Of a stretch of DNA of 64,000 bases, positions 56,985-64,000 are shown piece after piece. Below the pieces are notes generated by a model. The model had not been told where the DNA came from, did not search any database, and saw nothing but the letters and a program-made list of their open reading frames with translations. Position 1 is the stretch's first letter. Each line of letters starts with the position of its first letter. The position numbers and the translations under genes were made by a program. Source of the stretch: Rhabdophis nuchalis (taxonomy: Eukaryota; Chordata; Lepidosauria; Squamata; Natricidae); NCBI GenBank assembly GCA_039707465.1, contig CM077643.1:46194605-46258604 (forward strand), read 5' to 3'.

Positions 56985-57585
56985 ATAAGAATAGCAAAGA
57001 ATAGAATAGAAAAAAAGAGTTGGAAGGGACCTTGGAGGTCTTCTAGTCCAACCCCCTGCTTAGGTAGGAAACCCTACACCAGTGATGGCGAACCATTTTC
57101 TTACGGCGTGCCAGAATTGCGTGCGGGTGCTATTGTGTGCATGCCCACTCAATCTCCCCATCCAACTGTGCATGTGCGTGCGACCCCTCCCCAGGCTCCG
57201 GAAGCTTTCTTAAAACCTGGGGAGGGCGAAAATGGCCACCCCTGGCCCTCCGGAAATGTGAAAAATCAGCTGATGGCTGGCGTGCCACCGAATGTTTGGC
57301 ATGCATGCCATAGGTTCGCCCTCATGGACTACACCAATTTAGATAAATGGTTATCCAACATCTTAAAAACTTCCAGTGTTGGAGCATTCATATTGCTTCT
57401 CTCCTTTATTGGTTTCCACTCACTGCTTCTTGTTCTACTCTCAGGTGCTTTGGAGAATAATTTGACTCCCTCTTCTTTGTGGCAGCCCCCAAGATGTTGG
57501 AACACAGCTATCATGTCTCCCCTAGTCCTTCTTTTCATTAAACTAGACATACCAAGTTCCTTTAACTGTTCTTCATATGAGATAG
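56985..57585 (-). mobile_element. CR1 3' fragment (avian-like) with a hAT insertion
   Basis: gagttggaagggaccttgga to aggaaaccctacac (57079) resumes at 57327 with gactacaccaatttag and runs through minus-strand MSSLMKRRTRGDMIAVFQHL. Same class as 7895-8290 and 55585-56017. Confidence 0.82.
57080..57326. mobile_element. hAT MITE, cagtgatggcgaacc family
   Basis: Left end cagtgatggcgaaccatttt, right end cataggttcgccctcatg. Flanks ccctacac and gactacac agree in 6 of 8 positions. It is inserted at the same CR1 position as the related MITE at 37765. Confidence 0.82.
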
Positions 57586-57849
57586 ATAAGTTATGAAGAT
57601 TATGATAGAGAGATTATGAAATATAAGCACAATATAATTAGGGACATCAGTTAGCTGACCTTGAATATCATGGAAATTACTGTAAAGAAAATCCACCTCC
57701 CACATACACACAATAGTACTTGGTTGAGATACCTTGGAAATTCTAGAATTGTTGACTAAAGTAGGATGTCAAGAAAGTATTTCAGAAATAAGCAGTGGGA
57801 AACGAATTCCATAATGCACCAAAAAGTGCATGAATGGACCAGAAACTCC

Positions 57850-58300
57850 TTCTAGAAAATTATCAGTTAACACTTCAATTTTTCATGGAGGCAGGTTGAC
57901 AGAAAGATATTTTTGTAATTAGTAGCTAATGACCAGTAAGGATGATCCTCAGTCTCGCTAGTGATGAAACAGAGGAGCCAATAGAATGAGTCAGGGGGAA
58001 AAAACCCCTCCCCTTCAGTGAATAATTGATCACAATCCCACAACACATGACTGATAGTTCCACAATGCCACAATAAAGGTGTGGAGTATCTGTCTTCCCA
58101 ATAATAAACAACTTGTCCTTTGCCCAGACAACACCCTCAGGAGGGAAACTTGGCAAGCTCTACGAAGAGCATCAAAACACCAAAAGTCACTAAGCTTCTG
58201 ACAATAAACTCCTGACCAGCAACATAACCACGAATTCCCAGTGTCAAACAAATCTTTGCTGCCCTCCGATGGAGTGATAACCACCAATTTATCTCTGTGC
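57850..58300 (-). mobile_element. Possible L1-like LINE remnant
   Basis: Minus-strand reading WHCGTISHVLWDCDQLFTEG recalls the cysteine/histidine motif (C..G(T)xxHxxWxC) near the end of L1 ORF2. There are frameshifts and no 3' end. Weak call. Confidence 0.3.
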
Positions 58301-58619
58301 TTTATTCTCAGCTACTATATATCTTAATATTGGTGTTATTTTCATTGTCTTTTTAATTTTGTTTATGTTTTATTCACCATCCACAGTCATTGGGTGAAAT
58401 GGATGATCATTCAAAATAAATACATTTGAATAGTTTTAAATGGTACTAGATAAATTCCTAAAGCAGCATGCTTCAAATCCCGCATGCTAAACAGAAATAA
58501 TGAAAGATGCTAATTGGTCTCTTGCTGACCATGTTGGCTGGCAACTGAGTGGCACAGTAAGGCTAAATTAGATGCCCCTGGGTGACCAGATCCTGCAAGA
58601 TTTGGATGTTTACCAAAAG

Positions 58620-58736
58620 CAGGGGTGTCAAACATGTGTCGTCATGAGATGAATCGTGACTTTTCCCCCTTTGCTAAAATGGGGGGTGAGCATGGTCAGT
58701 GCATGTGGTCCGCGAGATGTAAGTTTGACACTCCTG
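58620..58736. mobile_element. hAT-like MITE, caggggtgtcaaac family
   Basis: Ends caggggtgtcaaacatgtg and taagtttgacactcctg. Flanks accaaaag and accaagta agree in 5 of 8 positions. Same family as 2755-2885. Confidence 0.7.
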
Positions 58737-58788
58737 ACCAAGTATAGCAAATCCTTTCCCTAGCATGACATAGATTTCTACCCAGCTA

Positions 58789-59178
58789 CAGGTAGTCGTC
58801 GACTTATGACAATTGAGCCCAAAATTTATGTTGCCAAGTGAGACAGTTGTTAAGTGAGTTTTGCCCCATTTTACAACTTATCTTACCACAGTTGTTAAGT
58901 AAATCACTGCATTTGTTAAATGAACAACACAGATGTTAGGTGAATCTGGCTTTCCCATTTGCTTTGCTTATCAGAAAATTGCAAAAGGTGACATGTCCCT
59001 GCGACACTGCAGCCGTCATAAATATGAGTCAGGTGCCAAGTGTTCAAATTTTGATCATGTGACCATGGAGATGCTGCAAAGGTCATATGTGTGAAAAACG
59101 GTCATAAGTCATTTTTTAAAATGCTGTTATGACTTTGCATGGTCACTAAACAAACTATTGTAAGTCAAGGATTACATG
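58789..59178. mobile_element. Pogo-like MITE, most complete copy, 390 bp
   Basis: Left end caggtagtcgtcgacttatg, right end gtaagtcaaggattacatg (inverted, imperfect), with TA on both sides (58787-58788, 59179-59180). It contains gttaagtgagttttgcccca, gtcataaatatgagtcagg and gaccatggagatgctgcaa. No frame. TA duplication and CAG ends fit Tigger/pogo-type elements, but the assignment is by analogy. Confidence 0.75.
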
Positions 59179-59427
59179 TAATCAAATATTTAATCCTATG
59201 CCTTCACTTTAGAGCTACCAGAAGTTGATGGCAAAAATCCTAAGAGCCAATCTAGGGCAGCCAAAAGAAAAACACAGCTCTTTGCTGGTTGTTTTGTGAA
59301 GGCCCAACATTGCGCAATACAGGGATTTTTGCCGAAGGTTAGGCTTAAAGTTAGGGTCATTGTGACTGTGGGTAGCTATTGTCCTTCAGAAAACCTTGAA
59401 GACTGATCCCTTTCAACAGGTCCTGGG

Positions 59428-59880
59428 AGCCATTATAGGAAGTCCTTGACTTATAACAGAATAGAATAGAATTCTTTGTTAGCCCAGTATGATTGGTCAC
59501 ACAAGGAATTTGTTTCCGGTGCATAACTTGGGACCAGAATTTTAATTGCTAAGCAAGTCAAATGTTAAGTGAGTTGTATCCTGTTTTACCACCCTCTTTG
59601 CCATGGTTATTAAGGGAATCATTCCAGTCATTAAGTGAATCGTATGTTCATTAAGCAAATCCAGCCTCCCCCATTGACCTTGCTTGTTGAAAGCCAGATG
59701 GGAAGGTTGCAAATGGCAATCACGTGACCCAGGACACTGCAACCGTCAAAAATACATCCCTCTTGCCAAGCACCTGAATTTTGATCACCTGACTGTGAGG
59801 ATGTGAGGACTGATCATAATTTTTTTTCAGCTCTGTTGTAATTTTAAATGGTTGCTAAATGAATAATTGTTAAAGCAAAG
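59428..59880. mobile_element. Pogo-like MITE with a small LINE-tail insertion
   Basis: aggaagtccttgacttataac starts the element. A 66-bp piece (59457-59522, agaatagaattctttgttagcc to ggtgca) interrupts it. Then gtcaaatgttaagtgagttg, gcaaatccagcctcccccat and aatggttgctaaatgaata continue. Confidence 0.65.
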
Positions 59881-59929
59881 AGCATGGGTGGGTCACATTT
59901 CATTGTTAGGTATATTCTGCTAGTTCTAA

Positions 59930-60352
59930 TTGCTTTGCGGGACCATCTCCTGCCGCATACCTCCCTCCGTCCGATCCACTCCCATAGGGAGGGCCTCCTC
60001 AGGGTACCATCCGCCAGCCAATGCTGGCTAGCGGTGCCCAGGGGGAGGGCCTTCTCAGTGGCTGGGCCATCCCTCTGGAACGACCTACTCCCCGAACTTC
60101 GGACCATCACAGACCTTCCCCTCTTTCGCCGCTCACTTAAGACTTATCTGTTCCATCAAGCCGGCCTAGCTTAGCCAATGAGTAAATGTATTTTAGAATT
60201 TTAATTGGGATTTTTAGCACAGGCTTTTAGTTTAATTTATTCTTAATTCTTCTGTATTTATTGTTATTTATCGATTTTAATTTCCTGTGCGCCGCCCTGA
60301 GTCCATTTCGATGGAGAAGGGCGGTTCTATAAATCTAAATAAATTAAAATTA
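59930..60352 (+). mobile_element. CR1 3' fragment
   Basis: ORF2 end LRDHLLPHTSLRPIHSHREG to LFRRSLKTYLFHQAGLA (open to 60171), then a 3' UTR ending gcgccgccctgagtccattt and gaagggcggttctataaat. Confidence 0.85.
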
Positions 60353-60828
60353 AATTACTTTAGATCTAACACGCTAAATAAATCAATCAACAAACAGCCT
60401 TAAATTAATCACAAAATAGGCAGAAATATGAGTTCTAGGTCTTGTCATATTGAAGAACAATGTGGGGAAATGATCTGTTTGCCTGTGTGTTGCAACATCG
60501 GGGGGGGGGGAGGATTTTGTTCTCCCTTTGGCTTTGAACTGAAGATCCTTTCAAACAGAGAATGATTCTTCATATAAAATAAAACCTCCAGCAAGGTCAG
60601 ACTGACCCATGTATCTTAGAGACTGTTTCAGCACACAATTTCTATGAGTTAAAGAAACAGGTGATTTTTCGGCTAAGACAGGAAAATTCATTGTTTTGAA
60701 CGGATGGATTTCATTATCATGCATATCTTTAAAGAGTGTAGCAAAGTTCTCAAAACTAGCTCATTAACTGAGCTGATGACTTGCAGTATAGTTGTACTAT
60801 CCTCTACTACTATGGAAGCCCCCCCTAA

Positions 60829-61050
<222 letters not shown>

Positions 61051-61264
61051 TGAAGTTTTTATGACCTAGTTAGTACTCTCAAAAAGTGGTTTGTATGTTA
61101 TTGTGGGTTGTTTTTGGCAGATGGTGCCAGGACAAATAACTCCCTTGAAGGATAAATAAGTCCCTTGAAGTACAAATATACTTCAAGATAAATACTGTAT
61201 TCCTATTTTAAATATTTGTATTTAAAAAAAATTGTTTTGTTTTCTGATTCCCACAAATCATTTT

Positions 61265-61375
61265 TAGTTTTGAGGGGTCCTTGGTGGTCTCTGAGCTTGG
61301 TTGTTTTCTTGCAGACATTTCAATACTCAAACTAGATAACATCATCAGTGAATGAAACATCTGCAAGTACTATTC
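61265..61375 (-). repeat. Dispersed repeat with hammerhead-like core
   Basis: The minus strand reads CTGATGATGTTATCTAG then TTGAGTATTGAAATGTCTGC. The order CTGATGA - hairpin - GAAA resembles a hammerhead ribozyme core, but stem II is mismatched in this copy. The arms gcagacatttcaat and gaatgaaacatctgc are inverted repeats. Confidence 0.4.
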
Positions 61376-61727
61376 AATTTTATTTTATCATTTTATAGTC
61401 TAGCTAAGAATGTTGAAAAATTATAAAGCTATACATAATGGAAAAACAATAGAATGTGGATGTGGATGTTTCTGAAGAGCTGTGGAACTTGCTTAATATG
61501 TGTGGAGACTGGATCTGTCTGATACTTGGATGCATGTCATTATTATTCCCCTATGTAAAACACAAAGTAGCAAGAATCAATGCTCCAGTTTGGGTCATAT
61601 TTCTTGTTTCCCCCTTTTGTCATGCTTAAATTCTGTAAATAGTTTTGAGATCTTGTTCTCAGATTGATACATTTTAGGACAATGGAGCCTACAATGTAAA
61701 TGATTTAGAGGAAACTTTTATTTATTT

Positions 61728-61800
61728 ACTAGCTATGCCCGGCCACGCGTTGCTGTGGCCCAGTCTGGTTAAATGGCCAACCAAACTGTGTGTAGATCTA
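61728..61800. repeat. Possible dispersed repeat before the CTAC satellite
   Basis: tagctatgcccggccacgcg and ttgctgtggcccagtctgg look like a dispersed reptile repeat known to me only by pattern. Class unknown. Confidence 0.3.
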
Positions 61801-61837
61801 CACCTGCACACATACACACAACCACCATATAACCCCC

Positions 61838-62385
61838 AACCTACCTACCTACCTACTGTATTTCTCCCTCTCTATCTATCCCTCTACCTACCTACCTACT
61901 GTATTTCCCCCTCTCTATCCCTCTACCTACCTACCTACCTACTGTATTTCTCCCTCTTTATTCCTCTACCTACCTACCTACCTACCTATTGTTTTTCTCG
62001 CTATCTATACACCTACCTACCTACTTACCTACCTACCTACCTACCTACCTACCTACCTACGGTATTTCTCCCTCTCTGTCTATCCCTCTACTTACCTACC
62101 TATTGTATTTCTTGCTTTCTCTCTCTACCTACCTACTGTATTTCTCCCTATCTATCCCCCTATCTACCTACCTGCCTACCTACTGTATTTCTCCCTCTCT
62201 GTCTATCCCTCTACCTACCTACCTACTGTATTTCTCCCTATCTATTCATCTACCTACCTACCTACCTACCTACCTACCTACCTACCTACCTACTATATTT
62301 CTTCCTTTCTCCCTCTACATACCTACCTACCTACCGTATTTCTCTCTCTCTATCACCCTATCTACCTATCTACCTACCTACTGTG

Positions 62386-62455
<70 letters not shown>

Positions 62456-62494
62456 CCTACCTACCTACCTACCTACCTACCTACCTACCTACCT
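61838..62494. repeat. (CTAC)n/(CTAT)n minisatellite, about 660 bp
   Basis: About nine higher-order units of roughly 55-90 bp, each made of CTAC runs, then tgtatttctccctctctatc or a variant, then ctacc again. The right part is pure CTAT then CTAC. The 271-codon and 174-codon frames of Leu-Pro-Thr-Tyr repeats across it are repeat artefacts. Confidence 0.95.
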
Positions 62495-62893
62495 ATCTAA
62501 ATGTATTACCTGAATTCAGATCATGTATGTCCTGCAAACAGATTTTGTAAACCATGAGTAAAGTATCTATGGAATAAGTGTCACAGAAGTACAACTTCAA
62601 AATATACTGCAGACTCTTAGTTTTTTTAGGTTAGTTTTAAGAGACACTGGAATTTCCACATATCACTATTTTAATTTTACTAGTTAAAAAAATGGATGTA
62701 TTGCTCTATGCTTCATTGGTGACTATCTTAAATCAATTTCCTGGCCAACACCTTCCAAGATTGTTTATGTGCTCTTAAGAACTAGAAACTTCAAGCCATA
62801 TAAGGACTACGACTGACATGATAGCAGTCTTCCAACATTTGAGAGGATGTTCCAGAGAAGGGGATGTCAACTTATTTGCCAAAGCACCTAAAG

Positions 62894-63193
62894 CAGTGGT
62901 GGGTTCCAGATCCCATTGCAAGTGGTACGCTGCGACAAGGCCAGCCATCCACCATGTGCATGCGCACTGCACATGCATGTGCACCCATTGCCCTGCGAAG
63001 CTCCAGCTGCTTGGCGGAGCGTCATCTAGGTGCCATACGCTGCATGCGCAAATAGCCTAGTTGGCTCAAATACAGGTAAGGAACGCAGGCAGGTGAGTGG
63101 GCCCTCCAAAGCACCATTCCAGTACGGTGCCTGCTGCCCTCAGCAGGCATCGGTACGCCTGTAGCGGGGCATACTGCCCGGAACCCACCACTC
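62894..63193. mobile_element. hAT MITE, 300 bp, TSD ACCTAAAG
   Basis: Left end cagtggtgggttccag, right end ggaacccaccactc (last G changed). ACCTAAAG is exact at 62886-62893 and 63194-63201. Confidence 0.9.
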
Positions 63194-63240
63194 ACCTAAA
63201 GGCAAGACAAGAATTAATGGATGGAACTTATCAAGTAGAG

Positions 63241-63455
63241 CAGTGGTACCTACCACCCACTAGTGGGTGTTCCAGGTTTCATGGTGGGCGGTAGGGGTTT
63301 TGTCCAATACTGAAACACTTTCCTTTTTTAAAAATTTAATTGACTTCCCTACTTTATAAATCAACACTATGTGCAACCGGTGGGCGGTTAGAAAATTTTA
63401 CTACTAACAGAGTTACAAAAGTGGATGGTAGCTATAAAAAGGTTGAGTACCCCTG
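63241..63455. mobile_element. hAT MITE, 215 bp, TSD AAGTAGAG
   Basis: Ends cagtggtacctaccaccc and ggttgagtacccctg. AAGTAGAG is exact at 63233-63240 and 63456-63463. Family of 24964 and 46708. Confidence 0.92.
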
Positions 63456-63508
63456 AAGTAGAGAGTCAACTCAGAATGAAGGAAAAATTTCCTGACAGTG
63501 ATAACAAT

Positions 63509-64000
63509 TAATAATAATAATAATAGCCAAATTTATTGACCGCTCCCTCTCCCCACAGGGACTCGGGGCGGTGCACAGGGGAAATAAAAACAATAAATAT
63601 ACAACATACATAACAAAATTAAAAACAGATTAAATTAATTCCTGTGCTAAAATCCCATTAACTAAAAATCCCCATACATTTAAAAACCCATAGAGAGAGA
63701 GACTACCCTAGGCCGGCCAGGCGGAAAAGATGAGTCTTCAATTTCAAGCGGAAGGAGCGGAGGTCCGTGGTCGTTCTAATATCGGGGGGAAGGTCGTTCC
63801 AGAGGGCCGGGCCCGCCACAGAGAGAGCCCTTCCCCTGGGCGTCGCCCGCTGACAAAGTCTAGTGGACGGCACCCGGAGAAGTCCCTCTCTGTGGGAGCG
63901 AATCGGCCGCGAGGATGTGTGAGGCAGGATCCGATCCTGCAGGTAGCTAGGTCCCGAGCCATGGAGCGCTTTAAAGATGATAGTTAACACCTTGAAGCGC
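63509..64000 (-). mobile_element. CR1 LINE 3' part, cut by the window edge
   Basis: (AAT)n tail at 63509-63525, gggactcggggcggtgcaca, 3' UTR, then the ORF2 end, read on the minus strand as LTIIFKALHGSGPSYLQDRI to KTHLFRLAGLG (63990-63703). Very like the copy at 47566-48614. Confidence 0.88.

Larger units (their letters stand above)
62800..63508 (+). mobile_element. CR1 3' fragment (avian-like) split by two hAT MITEs
   Basis: gacatgatagcagtcttcca to gccaaagcacctaaag (62893), then ggcaagacaagaattaatgg (63194-63240), then agagtcaactcagaatgaag and aaatttcctgacagtga (63456-63500). Each gap is exactly one hAT element. Confidence 0.82.

Noticed and set aside
61735..62550. 271-codon plus-strand frame rich in Leu-Pro-Thr-Tyr
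   Set aside because: It is the translation of CTAC/CTAT tandem repeats; any tetranucleotide repeat without stops gives such frames.

Overview
The window is nuclear DNA of a vertebrate, most likely a squamate reptile and probably a snake. Two orthologues of known vertebrate genes are readable and stand head to head, as they do in other vertebrates. WDHD1 (AND-1/CTF4) is on the minus strand and SOCS4 is on the plus strand. The squamate call rests on the repeats: several CR1-type LINEs with varied microsatellite tails, a tRNA-headed SINE with a Bov-B-like 3' end of the Sauria SINE type, dense hAT-type MITEs and long tetranucleotide tracts. Repeat names come from recognition of motifs, not from a database search.

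Layout. Positions 265-16768 hold 16 coding exons of WDHD1 on the minus strand. Every exon boundary has a usable AG/GT and all junction phases agree, giving exactly 720 codons from the start Met through the WD40 propeller and most of the SepB domain. The remaining C-terminus, including the HMG box, lies left of position 1. Around 17.9-18.7 kb is a GC-rich, CpG-rich island. It contains a probable non-coding WDHD1 exon 1 (donor at 18101/18100) and must also supply the SOCS4 promoter. SOCS4 runs rightward with a first intron of about 16-17 kb. Its last exon starts at 35251 and carries the whole 435-codon reading frame (35342-36649).

No host gene was recognised from about 37 kb to 64 kb. That stretch is a mosaic of CR1 pieces in both orientations, L2/Rex-like LINE pieces, SINEs, pogo-like TA-flanked MITEs, two solo LTRs and many hAT MITEs, often nested. 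The SOCS4 intron contains the most intact transposon ORF, a 556-codon CR1 reverse transcriptase part (25396-27066), and a compound block of internally deleted CR1 copies (31.5-34.4 kb).

The two host genes are functionally unrelated: WDHD1 is a replisome and cohesion scaffold, SOCS4 an SH2/SOCS-box ubiquitin ligase adaptor. They share only the promoter region. The main unusual features are a 19-bp tandem duplication that copies a WDHD1 splice donor, ten exact hAT target-site duplications that all have TA at the centre, repeated hAT insertion at one site of a CR1 repeat, and CR1 copies remodelled by internal deletion or by a microsatellite grown inside the reverse transcriptase.
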